DNA of 64,000 nt from Hyaloscypha bicolor E (lineage: Eukaryota > Ascomycota > Leotiomycetes > Helotiales > Hyaloscyphaceae): positions 310,001 to 374,000 of the forward strand of contig NW_020194618.1 of assembly GCF_002865645.1 (NCBI RefSeq), read 5' to 3'. Position numbers and translations under genes: made by a program. Of the stretch, positions 43,804-55,300 are shown piece by piece. How positions within the stretch are numbered: the stretch's first letter is position 1; each line of letters begins with the position of its first letter. The notes below the pieces were generated by a model, which had not been told where the DNA came from, ran no database searches, and saw nothing but the letters and a program-made list of their open reading frames with translations.

Positions 43804-45283
43804 ATGGCAGGAACAAAACGGAAACACGGTGAGGACTCCCAAGAGGCCGTTTACACCAATAAATCGCGTTCGCGAACGTCTGTCGAAGCCCGAATCGATC
43901 CCACATATGGCCAACGAAGCGCAATCCCAGGCCTCGACGATGATACGATTATGGATGGAGGTAATGAAGATCTCAATTACGATGAGGAAATGGATGCGTT
44001 GGCCTACTTGAGATCAGTCAGGTTAGTACACCTAGCCTGTTTTAGGAGCAAGGAAGAGCTTGGCTGAGACTTCCTATGCAGACAAATGCTGACTTCACAC
44101 CTCTAGGCAAGAAGCATCTAGCATCCCTAACCTATTAGTGGCACCTCGAACCCCTCCAACCAGCGATAGCAGAGAGACTTACGATAATGTATTTGGAGAC
44201 TTTCGAGGATACTATGAAGATGGTGCATATGTAGCAACCTCGCAAGCAGTGTGGGAAAGCCCGGATCCCGCTAGAGGGGAAGAGATTGATCAGCAAACAC
44301 GGTATTTCAACACAATCATCGCTCGACACGAATTCCTGCGAGCTCAATTACAAGAAACCCCACCTGTCGAAGTGTTAGAAGCCCTCGGGCAGGATCATCC
44401 CACGCACATCGGGAAGCTGACTGTTGCTATTGCGAAATGGTGGAGATGGAAGATGCGAACAGTGGATCCCCGGCCGGCACAGATTGCAAGCATGGATAAA
44501 TCTACGGTGTTACGGTTGCTTGGTCTTCTGACTGGAGGAACACTGTTGAAGAGAGGCGCTGAGGTGGAAGTAGGTGTCAGTCGTTGGGCTTGGAGTCTCC
44601 TTGCAAGATTGCCGGAGAGGGGAGAGCTGACAAGTGAAGAGATTGGTGTCGTGAGAGAGCTTGGTAAGAAAGCCGTGTTAATTGGCATGGGCCTACGCGA
44701 GAACCAGAATTGGGAGGAAGGTATGCAAGAGGTTGAGAAAGACTTTAATGAGGAGGAACATGAAGAACTTCCGGGGATAATCAACGAGGACGAAATTGAG
44801 CTTGACTTGCAGGACGAGAAGGTCAATTTAGAGGATAGCGAGAATGATGCTGAAATTTCGGCAACAGATTTGCTGGGAGGTGGTTCCTTTATTGGCCCTC
44901 GACTGCCTGACGAGAAGCCATCTACCACTCAGGACGATACCAATGGAGTAGCCATTCCAAAGGCAGTCTCGGTTCATGAAGGTGGCGGAGAGGATCATGA
45001 CATCACTTCAGAGGAGGAAGGGGAGTTATCACCCGAAGGAGTCCCCGGAGATCCTGACGCCCTTGCCGCCGCAAGAGCCAGAATACTGACTCGACTCGAT
45101 CAAGAACAGACCGACGACTCAGATGCTGATGAGCTAGTGGAAGCCGAGATTCAAGATGCGAAAGACAAAAGGGCGGCTGCTCTCTGGAATACCAAGGCAA
45201 CCGTTGACATGATTGTCACCGTGGCAGGGGAGTTATATGGACAGAGAGACCTTCTGGAGTTCAGAGGCGCATGGGAAGAATAA
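43804..45283 (+). CDS. Gemin2 / SIP1 (SMN-interacting protein) homologue
   Basis: Exons 43804-44021 and 44107-45283 (intron 85 bp) give 464 residues; an in-frame ATG at 43774 would add ten. The family core is clear: LAYLRSVRQEASSIPNLLVA, then YYEDGAYV, WESP, QQTRYFNTIIARHEFLRAQL, GKLTVAIAKWWRWKM and RWAWSLLARLPE followed by ELGKKAVLIGMGLRE. Gemin2 holds the Sm proteins during spliceosomal snRNP assembly (Brr1 in yeast). A long acidic insertion (EEMQEVEKDFNEEE, EDEIELDLQDE) and the disordered segment before the last domain are fungal-specific. The C-terminal ATVDMIVTVAGELYGQRDLL helix is typical. Complete and of normal composition. Confidence 0.85.
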
Positions 45284-46028
45284 CGTAGGTAGAGTCAGTT
45301 ATGCCCATGATACCATTGCTGTTTGCGAAATGAAGGCTCAGTATTCCAGTTCTCTTATCGTCGTAAGTGTCAGTATATTCTCGGAGCAAGTGAGCCACGA
45401 AAAAGGAACGCGTGGCACGAAGCCAAGGGGGTTCGCAAATCTTTTCTCCGCTTCCACGGAATCTTTGTAAAGTGGATGGTATGTACCAGGAGTTGACTCA
45501 ACTTATAATGCAGTACGTGGATATAAGGTTAATAGCGCCGGCATTCTCAGCCCCAAATTAATTTATGGTCGATATTGCATGCGGGGAAGCATAGTGTTCC
45601 GGTGATATTCTCAGGGTTCAAGTTGACCTGTAGCCATTGGTCACTTCATATTAAATAATCCTCCCAACCAAAAGGTTCTGGCGAAGAACATCGGACTTCG
45701 CCCTTCCATACGTCTTCCTCATCAATATTTCTCGGCACTCTTTCTAAATGAGGTCACTGCTAGGGGTCCAGTATTTGCTGCCGAATTGGGTCCTTACACT
45801 CTATGTCGGCCATGTTCAGGCTTTGCTCGGTGGAAAATGGGCAGATGGCGGCGTCTTGCGGGTCTATTTGAAGAGAAGCTTCGCATCTTTGTTGATCCGA
45901 TGGTAATCTTGATCTACCATTAAGAGACTCGGAAGTCTCAGAAGGGAAGCTCTGCAGACGTCAAATTGTCGTTTCTTCATTCAGAAGCTGCTGCTGTATT
46001 CAAGATCCATTCCCAATCACCTTCACCT
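45284..46028. other. Intergenic, no gene seen
   Basis: 3' flank of Gemin2 and downstream flank of the degenerate minus-strand gene. Nothing recognised. Confidence 0.4.
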
Positions 46029-46730
46029 TTAACTTCCTTCTTCAAGGTCTGGTTCTCCTAACCGCCTCCACAAAGGCCAAATAGCTTCCGCTACATACCC
46101 CCACCAAGTCCCTACCGGCTTCTCCTCTGCGTCTCCCTTTTCCATACTTCCGTCCGTGTCGTTCCTTAGTCCGTCTGGCTTTCCGTTGGGCAAGTCAAGC
46201 GCCGACTGCGGTGTTTGCAATATTCCATGGCATTTTCTAAATTTGCCAGCCCAATGATGGTAATCGACATACAAGTCAGGACCAGCCCACAAGAGCAGGA
46301 AGGATCCAAGAGGACTGGCAAAGCCTCCTTTGCAATCCTCGAACCAGATGAATGTATCGAGTGCAACCGTGCTGTGAAGCTCCCTGTGAGTTGCGCTACA
46401 TCTTTCGAAAAGGGTGACGTGTGCAGGATCGTCAGCATTAGTCAGCCGAATTCTGCAAGCCCAAGCACTCGGAAACTCCTACCTATCCATAACTTCTCTG
46501 CCTTGCGCCGTCAACGCTTGCCAACTTCAGTCATATCTCTGCTTTCAGGGCCATGTTTGAATGTCAGCCAGTCCTTCTCTCCTGCTTGGTCACTAGTACA
46601 TGGAGAGTAACGCTTTGCATTGAGCTAGCTCGAATCGATTTCCTTTCTTGTAAGATCTTACCTGTTGTCCCGTCAAAGGGTCGAAAGCCTCCCAAATGCC
46701 TTCGCGTTTTCGACAAAAATTGTCAACCAT
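46029..46730 (-). pseudogene. Degenerate gene of unknown function, antisense to the HET gene start
   Basis: Minus-strand pieces read as one protein: ATG 46730 MVDNFCRKREGIWEAFDPLT with a GTAAGA donor at 46661; then KDWLTFKHGPESRDMTEVGK and an in-frame TGA near 46526; then KAEKLWIG ... FRVLGLAEF; then, after a frame change near 46450, LTNADDPAHVTLFERCSA, FIWFEDCKGGFASPLGSFLL, LWAGPDLYVDYHHWAGKF to a TAA at 46029-46031. The aromatic, well-structured composition argues for former coding sequence. The TGA (from CGA) and the frame change suggest it is dead, unless introns explain both. I do not recognise the family. Its first exon overlaps the first codons of the plus-strand HET gene. Confidence 0.45.
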
Positions 46731-48789
46731 TAGCAATCGCTACCGCAGCCATCTCTTAATCGGCAGCAGTACATTCATATACCCTGATCTTGGTTCAGCC
46801 TCTGCAATACGTTTGATAAGCTTTACAACCCGCAGCAGAAGATCCGCTCTTGAATTTGACCTAGTGACTTTCGAACTCGGCTCTCTTCCACCCTTTACAG
46901 CGCTTTCTTATACTTGGGGGAGTCCATTTCCTTCGGACGAGGCACACGAAGTCTGGAATGAACCGAACCATCTTGCTTTTTGCAATCAGCAGCCAATTGC
47001 AATTCGGAAGAACCTCTACGATGCCTTGCAACATATCAGGACGAGAGAGCATGAGCCTGCCTGGATCTGGGTTGATGCCGTCTGTATCAATCAGGCGGAC
47101 GATGAAGAACGCACATCGCAGGTTGAAATGATGTCTGACATCTACGGGACTGCGGATCTTGTTCTTGCTTGGCTCGGCCCAGAGGACGAAGCTTCACGAA
47201 GAGCTCATAACATGCTGAACACTTTTGGACGTGGAATATTCAAAATGGCTGCACGGGAGGGCTGGGACAAAGTTGACCAGTACGGCCCGAAGTCGCTGGA
47301 GCTGGTCGAGGAGCTGGGACACTGCCTTCCCCAAGACGCAGACTGGTCAGCCTGGAACGAATTCTTCCAAAGAAATTGGTTCCGCCGGACTTGGATCTTA
47401 CAGGAAGCGTCTCTTGCCAAAAATCTTCGTCTGGTCAGTGGCCAACATGTTTTTGTTTTTGACGAGATCCATGCTCTTGACGCATACTCTGAGCATGCTC
47501 CTTGGTGGCCAATGAAAGCACCTAATAATTCTGGGGAAGACTTGCCCTCAGCAGTAATAAATCCAATCGCGCTTACACGCAGTATGATTAATGGGATGTT
47601 GCAGCGAAGTCGAAGTGTTAGAATACTCGAAGATCACCACGGTTCAATCAATCAAGGCATGCTGCTCCTTCTTGTTCTTGCTCTTGCTCGGAAATTGTCT
47701 TCCTCAGACCCACGGGATAAGGTCTATGGCAACCTAGGCATAGCGAAAAAGATCCTCGGAGTAGGTTTCGACGATGCAGCTCTTCCACCCGACTACAACA
47801 TCGCAGTCGCAGATCTTTACATTCACACAGCGTCTTACATTCTAACAACGACCCCGATTTTATCGCTGCTCAGTCATGTAGAGGACGCAGAAACCCCGAA
47901 ACCTAGCACCTTACCTTCATGGGTACCAGACTTGACTGTTCGCCATACTACCGGAAGGCTACGCCTTGGCGACACGGCCAACATCTTCGAGGACGACAAG
48001 CCGTTATATAGGGCATATATAAGCGGCTCCTCCCTTATAGAAACACGGTCTATAGCGAACATCATTCTTTTTGTCAATGGATACTGCCTAGGAACCGTCT
48101 CAGAAGTTGCCACAGGAGATTCGCTTTCGACGCCTGAAAAATTTATCAGTCAGATCAACCTCTTATCCAAGCTTCCCCATATGTATCTCAACGGCCAAAG
48201 TACATTCGAAGCATACTGGAGAACATACATGGGGGACTTCGCTCGATCGAGGTTGAAAAATGCCAATCAAGAAGATATCCCCTCGTCCTTCATTGCCATG
48301 ATCATCCATGGCCTCCTCTGTTGGTTCGATGATCGCCCTATAGGAGATATGAGGCGACAGCTAGAACTAATACTCCAGCATCTTGCAAACATAGACAGCA
48401 ACTTTTCACAGCACCTCAGGTCACTTGGAGTGGCTTCCTTGGATCTTCTGATCCAAGACATCCCCGCATTTGTATCCTACTGCCTAGATTGTGATTCTAG
48501 AAAAAACCTCCGGATCGCTCTGAAAGAAGCCGCAGAATCTTTATACCCCTTTTTGAGATTTGGCCGTCTTCAGTTATTCCGCACAGAAAACGAGTATCTT
48601 GGTCTTGGCCCCCGGTCTTCTCGTCCAGACGATCAAGTCTGGGTTTTTGAGCAAGCCAGAGTGCCATTCATCCTACGAGCGATCCCTGATTCCGAACACT
48701 TTCATCTTGTTGGAGAATGCTACGTGCACGGTGTCATGCAAGGCGAGTTGGTGGACAAAATTAAATTCAAGAGGATTGGATTAGCTTGA
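46696..48789 (+). CDS. HET-domain (heterokaryon incompatibility) protein
   Basis: Intron-free, 697 residues from ATG 46696. The HET domain begins near residue 50 (IRLISFTTRSRR ... PPFTALSYTWGSP) and shows its three conserved blocks: ALSYTWG, IWVDAVCINQADDEERTSQV and EMMSDIYGTADLVLAWLGPE, followed by WFRRTWILQEASLAKNL near residue 235. The rest (about 260-697) is a variable C-terminal region with the common SSDPRDKVYGNLGIA motif near residue 335 and LPSWVPDL near 408. HET domains trigger programmed cell death when incompatible mycelia fuse; the partner and allelic specificity are not visible. The gene borders the repeat-rich block, a frequent setting for this family. The N-terminus may be short, because no other Met precedes the domain. 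Confidence 0.92.
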   Translation: MPSRFRQKLSTISNRYRSHLLIGSSTFIYPDLGSASAIRLISFTTRSRRSALEFDLVTFELGSLPPFTALSYTWGSPFPSDEAHEVWNEPNHLAFCNQQPIAIRKNLYDALQHIRTREHEPAWIWVDAVCINQADDEERTSQVEMMSDIYGTADLVLAWLGPEDEASRRAHNMLNTFGRGIFKMAAREGWDKVDQYGPKSLELVEELGHCLPQDADWSAWNEFFQRNWFRRTWILQEASLAKNLRLVSGQHVFVFDEIHALDAYSEHAPWWPMKAPNNSGEDLPSAVINPIALTRSMINGMLQRSRSVRILEDHHGSINQGMLLLLVLALARKLSSSDPRDKVYGNLGIAKKILGVGFDDAALPPDYNIAVADLYIHTASYILTTTPILSLLSHVEDAETPKPSTLPSWVPDLTVRHTTGRLRLGDTANIFEDDKPLYRAYISGSSLIETRSIANIILFVNGYCLGTVSEVATGDSLSTPEKFISQINLLSKLPHMYLNGQSTFEAYWRTYMGDFARSRLKNANQEDIPSSFIAMIIHGLLCWFDDRPIGDMRRQLELILQHLANIDSNFSQHLRSLGVASLDLLIQDIPAFVSYCLDCDSRKNLRIALKEAAESLYPFLRFGRLQLFRTENEYLGLGPRSSRPDDQVWVFEQARVPFILRAIPDSEHFHLVGECYVHGVMQGELVDKIKFKRIGLA

Positions 48790-49031
48790 TTATTAATACC
48801 GGGAATTGCTTGGAAGAGCTGAGAGAAAGTCGTTCAATCATTCAAACCCGATCAGAATATGGAGTGTGAATGTACCTTGGCTCCGTTGGGGTCTCGACTC
48901 TTGACGTCAGGCAATATCTTGTGAAAACGTAAATTAGTTGGAAGGTGGCGGAGAAAGCAAATATATACTCGAACAAATCATCAACGCAGCTGTCTGGAAA
49001 GGCCACTACCGAAGGAGGGATATCGACCATC

Positions 49032-49280
49032 ACTTCTTTATATTGAGCTACGTTCGGACCACCCTTAACCGGTTGGCTCCCGGAACTCCTGGAAAAAAAC
49101 TGGTCACGTGAGGAACACCAGAATCGCCCCTTTCTAGGAAATCGCGCATCGGAATGCGATTATGTCCAAATCCTTAGCGCTCAGCTGGGGATTAGAGAGA
49201 AGCAGCTCAAGTACCTTTCTCTCTATTTTAGTGGTTCTGGAATGCAAGGGGCTTTTATTGCGATTTTTTAAAGCTCGGGG
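49032..49280. repeat. 249-bp direct repeat, copy a (little RIP)
   Basis: Begins ACTTCTTTATATTGAGCTAC and corresponds base for base, without indels, to 51555-51803. This copy keeps many CpA and TpG sites (for example CTGGTCACGTGAGGAACACC) that are TpA in the other. It may be the 5' end of a Helitron unit or a short duplicated flank. A second GTCACGTGAGGAACA lies just downstream at 49331. Confidence 0.8.
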
Positions 49281-50664
49281 GGGAATTCTCAAGGCTCTGG
49301 CTAGCTCTCGGGACTCCCTAAAAATACAAGTCACGTGAGGAACATTAAAACTTTTGCATATCACATGCCATACGAGCTTAAGGGAAGTTCTACGGGTATA
49401 AGAGAGAGCTTTATAAATAAGAATAAGGATATAAGGGTTTATATAAGAAAAGAGAAAGCTTTATAAGCTTATAAAATAGCTTAGAGGGAATTATAAGTAA
49501 GAGAAAAAGCTATAATAATTTATTAAAAGAAGAAAAGGCTTTATAAATATAAGTAAAAGCTAAAAAGAAATTATAAATAAAAATATAATTAATAAGAAAC
49601 TTAAGGGAAATAAGCTTTAAAAGGCTTATAAAAGAAAAAGAGCTTTATAAGTAATAATAAAGGCTATAATAGTTTATATAAGGAAATAAGAAACTTTATA
49701 AGCTTATAAGATAGCTTAGAGAGAATTATAACTAAGAAAAAGAATTATAATAATTTATAAAAAGAAAAAAAGAACTTTATAAATATAAGTAAAGATTAAG
49801 AGAAAGTTATAAATAAGAATATAAGTAATAAGAAATTTATAAAAATAAGTAAAATTTAAAAAAAACTTATAAAAAAGAAAAAGTTTTATAAATAAAAATA
49901 AAAGCTATAATAATTTATAAGATAACTTTATAAGTATAAATAAGGCTTAAAAGAGTTTATAAAAAGAGAAAAAGAGCTTTATATATATAAATAAGATTAT
50001 AAGAATTTATAAAAAGAAAAAGAAAGTTTTATATATATAAATAAAAATTATAGTAATTTATAAAAAAAAGTAAAAAGTTTTATAAATATAAATAAGACTT
50101 AAAAAAGAATAGAAAAGAAAAGAAAAAATAAAGAAAGCTTTATAAAAATAATATTAGAAATAATAAATAAAATCAAAATAAAATTAATATATTAAATATA
50201 AGATTATAAATATAATTCTTTATATATATATAATTAAAAGAAATTATATTAAGTTTAAAGTTTAAGAATTTATAAAGTTAATTAATTAAAAATAAATAAT
50301 ATAATATAAAAAAGAATTTTATAAATTAAATTAATAAAAGAAAGTTAATTATAAATTAATTAAAAAATATATTATATAAAAAATATAAGAAATATATAAA
50401 TTATATTTAATTTTATTTTATTAATTTATAAAAAGAAAGAAAAGGCTTTATAAATATAATTTTTATAATTTTTAATTAATATATATTAGAAATAAAAAGA
50501 TAAAAATAAACTAAATTTAATATATTAAATAAAAGTTTATAAATATAAATTCTTATATATATATAATTAAAATATATAATTAGTAATTTTAATAATTTAA
50601 AGAAATTATATTAAGTTTAAAGTTTAAGAATTTATAAAATTAATTATTTAAAAATATAATATAA

Positions 50665-50703
<39 letters not shown>

Positions 50704-51468
50704 GAAATATAAGAAATATATAAAGTAAATTATATTTGATTTAATTTTATTAATTTATAAAAATATAAAAATAACTTTTAAATTAAAAAATATATTTTTA
50801 AATATTTTAATTTAAAAAGATTTTAAAAATAGTTTATATTTTTAATATATTTAATAATATAAAGTTTTTAGTAAGCTCTTTTAATTAAAATCTTTTATAT
50901 ATATAAAAAATTTATTTTAATATAAATTAATAAAAATATCTTATATTAAAGAAAACATATATTAAAAAAATTATTAACTTTTAATAATAATTCTATTATA
51001 TAATATAATAGCTTTTATTTTTTTAAAATTATTAAAAATATTATTAAAATAAAATTAAAGAAAAATATTATTTAATATTAATAAATTACTTTTATTAAAA
51101 CCTTTCTTTATATAATATTTATTAATAAAAGAATTATAAAAGGAATTTAAATTAATTTTCTTTAATTTTTAAAACTTATTTATTTTAGTTTTTATTTAAA
51201 GTACTTATATTATTAAAATTTAATTATTAAGAATATTAAGACTTTTTATATAATTATATTATAATTTAAAATAATATTTTAATAATAATTAAATTTAATT
51301 AAACTTAAAATTTAAAAGAAATTATAAATAAAATATAAATTAAAAGAATAGTTTTAGCTTATTTATAAATAATTTTATAATTTATAAGTTATTTTCTTTC
51401 TTATATAATTTATTAAAGGTTTATAAAAGTTTATTATTAAGAAGTATTTTTTTAAAGAATTACTCGGG
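49281..51468. other. Extremely AT-rich RIP-degraded block
   Basis: More than 85 percent A+T with no gene. Degenerate repeats of the type GCTTTATAA ... TTATAAAAAGAAAAAG recur at irregular spacing of a few tens of bases, and the plus strand is much richer in A than T over 49400-50150. There is a pure run of 31 A at 50668-50698. It probably is a repeat unit mutated past recognition; it ends in a boundary hairpin at 51469. Confidence 0.7.
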
Positions 51469-51553
51469 ACAAGTTTAGGGCAAAATTATTACTAGCCCCG
51501 GAGCTTATATAGGGCCGCTAGCAATAATTTTAGTAGAGCGGCCCTAAACTCGT
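51469..51553. repeat. Boundary hairpin 1
   Basis: Outer arms ACAAGTTTAGGGC (51469-51481) and GCGGCCCTAAACTCGT; inner arms AAAATTATTACTAGC (51482-51496) and GCTAGCAATAATTTT (51517-51531); loop CCCGGAGCTTATATAGGGCC. The two arm mismatches are G-to-A type. The 249-bp repeat copy b starts 2 bases after it. Confidence 0.85.
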
Positions 51554-51554
51554 T

Positions 51555-51803
51555 ACTTCTTTATATTAAGCTATATTCGGACTACCCTTAACCGGTTAGC
51601 TCCCGGAACTCCTAGAAAAAAACTAGTCACATAAGGAATATCAGAATTGCTTCCTTCTAGGGAATCACGTATTAGAACGCGATTATATCTAAATCCTTAG
51701 AGCTTAGCTTAGGATTATAGAGAGAATACTCGAGTATCTTTCTCTATATTTTAATAGTTCTGAGATATAAGAGGCTTTTATTATAATTTTTTAAAGCTTG
51801 GGA
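51555..51803. repeat. 249-bp direct repeat, copy b (strong RIP)
   Basis: Same length as 49032-49280. Nearly all differences are G-to-A or C-to-T relative to copy a (TGAGCTACGTTCGGACCACC against TAAGCTATATTCGGACTACC). A weaker relative follows hairpin 2 (about 56666-56720: CGGACTACC ... AAAAACTAGTTACGTAAGGA). Confidence 0.8.
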
Positions 51804-52315
51804 GAAAATCTAAAGCTAGCGGTTTTATAGAAGGTACTAAGAAAAGAAATCCTAATCTTATATTACTTTTCTTTCTTTCTTTTCTTTATTACTATAGATC
51901 CTCCCCGCTTTTATACTTCCTATAGGCAAAACCGGCCTGCTTCTGACTTTATTATAGAGCAGGCTAAGCTATATAAAACTTGCTCTTACTATTAAGTTTA
52001 TATCCTTCCTCTTTTCTGACTTAATTAACTAGTTAATAGGCCCGAAATACTACTAATTATACCTAGTAGTGCCCTGCCTTGCAAGAACTTGATCCAAATA
52101 CCCTCCCTATCTCCCGGTAATAATAATAGTTAATTACGGACGTCTTTATAGACGAGCTAGCCTCACGGCGCTAGTAACGGATCCATTAACCGTCCGTTGC
52201 GGCCCTAGTTTATATTATAGAGGACCCTCTTACTAACCCACCTACTATACGGCCTCCTGCCTTTCTTTCCCGCTTCTGGCCAGCTCCCGCATATATAACT
52301 AGTCCGCTTACGGGT

Positions 52316-55300
52316 TACTATATAGCTTGCGAAGCCCTTTATTTTAGCTATATGGACAATTACTTTAAGGCCTATTATAAGAAGGGTAACGTAATACTTC
52401 CTCTGATCCGCAAGCCTCCTCTATACCTCTCTTACCTCTTTACGGGCAATAACCCGCTTTATCGGGCCTTCCGGATAAATATCCGGGTATATAATTATGC
52501 TTTTGCCTTTACGTTAATTAGCTATAAGAAGAATACCCGGATTAACTTCTCCCGTAGGATCTAGTACTTTTAGATCTATAGCAAGCTCTTCTACTTCCAA
52601 GGCCCGCTATAGCCCGCTTTATATACTAAATCCTCCTTTATATAACTCTTCTTTTATAATCCGCTCTTTATAACTAATATACGGGCTACTAACTTCCCTT
52701 ACTTAGATCATATAGTTCTTTTATAGCTTATAGATATACTTACGGATTATAATCCGTTTATTATGGTCTATAAGATAGCCCGCAAGCGTCTTGCGAGCTA
52801 GTAAACCGATTTCCGGATCTTACTTAACCCGTAAATACGCTTAATTCTTGAGTCAGGCACTAATTATTATTATAAGAACCTCCTAACGAATAACGAGATT
52901 ATAGCCCTTATCCCGGATAAGTATACGAATACAAGCTACTATAATCTAGTACTTATGGTCTGCGAGGCAGGCTGCAAGCATTTGCAAATACGTATGGTTA
53001 ATATTATATATATAGTATATATACCGCTCTATTATATCTTACTCTTCTCGTATAGTAACCCGGGCTAGTACTACGGTTTATAGTTATAGGACTATAATAG
53101 GATCTATTAGCGGATATGGCTAGAGTAGCGGGTCTTTTACCGGTACTACTTCTACGTTTATCCGGCCTTCTCCCTGCTCTTTTATACTAGCCGCCTCTTT
53201 TAGTAGTACGTTATTAATATATATATTACCTATAAGACTATCTCGCTTAACTAGCTCCACTCATACTAGTAAAATATCCGTACGAATATATATATAGGAC
53301 TTGCGGATACTCTAATTCGCAAGGATATCCGTACGGGCAATATTAGCTATTACTTTATCCTCCCGTCAAGCTTTACGGGCAGTAATTACTTTATGTAATA
53401 GCTCTTTTAAGACTTAATAACTATTATATAATACTTTAGTAAGCCAAGCTTCTTTATTACCTTTATAACTAACCCGTACTAGCCTGAGATTATAGATTAC
53501 CTCTTAAATAGGTAGCAAGCTATTAATTATCCGGATCTCCTTTACCGGGTCTTTATATTAAAGGTAAGAGAGCTACTTGCAGACCTAAAGAATTACCTTT
53601 TTAGACTATATATAGGCTATATATATATGATTAAGTACTAGAAGCATAGCCTCCCGTATATATACCTGCTCTTATTTCTTAGGAAGGAAGCCGTCTTCTT
53701 AATCCCTAATTTAGTTAACGAAGTTATTTATACCGAGCTCCTAGACCCGTTATGGGATCCTATAGGCAAACTTATAACTATAGTAACTAGTCAGATATCT
53801 TACGGACCGTATAGCCTTAAAGATAATCCGAAAGCCCCGTATATGGTCCGTAAGATGCCTATAGCCCCGCTCGTATACTAGAAGAGGTTCCCCAAAGCAT
53901 TTATAGCCATAATAATTATTCGCAAGAATAAGTATCCCGAGTACTAGTACCGGGATAATAGTCATACGTTTACGGTCCGTAAACCAGACTTTTTAGGCCA
54001 GGAAGTTATCCGTAATAACTACTAGGTCATTTCATATAACCCGTACCTCCTCTAGAAATTCCGCTCCCATATTAATATTAAGATTTACGCTTCCGTATAA
54101 GTAATTAAGTATATCTATAAGTATATCTATAAAAGAACGGACTATATGACTATTATAGTCTCAGGAACGGATAATAAGATTACCTAATACCTTTAAGCTC
54201 GGTATATAGGCCCTATAGAGGCTTTCTGGCGCCTGTTCGAGTACCTAATATACTAGGAGTTCCCCCCGGTCTAGTACTTGGCGATCTACCTCCCTGGGTA
54301 GCATATGGTCTGCTTTACGAATAATCTCTTGCCCGAGCAAATCGTAAACCGGGCCGCAAATACCTATTTGACCTTAATAGCTTTCTTTAAGTATAATACG
54401 ATATACGAGAACGGCCGCTAGTACCTCTACTACGAGTTCCTATAGTACTTTATATAGGTTACTAAGACCCGGATATAGAAGTACTGCGAGCGAGGGTATA
54501 GTATTGGCCGTATTTACTACTATAGCCCAGTTTCAGGCGAGCGGTTCTACTTATGGCTCTTACTAATAGTTATATACGGTCCGCGGTCCTTTAATAAGCT
54601 CTACTTAGTTAAGGGCATCCGTTATCCTATATACTATACTACCTATATTACTTGCGGCTTAGCAGAGAATAATCAGGAGTAGTTCTAGTACTTTAACAAG
54701 GCTATTTTATTAATAACTAGCCATGGTTTACGGATACTCTTTCTTATAGGTATCCGCTAGTAGCTAATTATAGATAAGCGAGTAATCTGGGACTAGTATA
54801 AGAAGCATTTCTATAATAACTTGGCCCGCAAGCTAGCCTATAACCTATTAATTAATTTCCCGCTACCCTTAGTTAATTCTTACTATAATTACGGCCTCTT
54901 TTTACTTGGTCTCGGCCTTATAAATCTCTAGCAAATACTTATGAATATTACCCTGCCTGAGAATACCTTTAACTAGACCATAAGCCACTATATAGCTAAT
55001 CTACGGGTTAATTATACCTATAAGATATTACTAGCGACCGTAATATAAGCCTAGCTAAACATGAACTAGTACTCTTGCTTCCAGATAATTATAGTAGTAA
55101 TTACGGATAATTCGTAGACTGCCCACTTCTACTTATAAGGCCCGGGCAGGACCGGTAAGACATTTCTTTATAAGACCCTCTACTACTATTACTATAGCCA
55201 GGATAAGGTAGTCCTATACGTGGCATTAACGGGTATTATGGCTCTCCTTCTCCCGGATAGACATATGTCTCACTCCTAGTTCCGGATCCCGCTCGAGCTT

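Noticed and set aside
49134..49364. 76-codon minus-strand frame
   Set aside because: Lies in the 249-bp repeat and is destroyed in the second copy by RIP; reads like a chance frame.
50668..50698. Run of 31 A as a retroposon tail
   Set aside because: Sits inside a wholly A-rich block with no upstream element; may also be an assembly-sensitive homopolymer.
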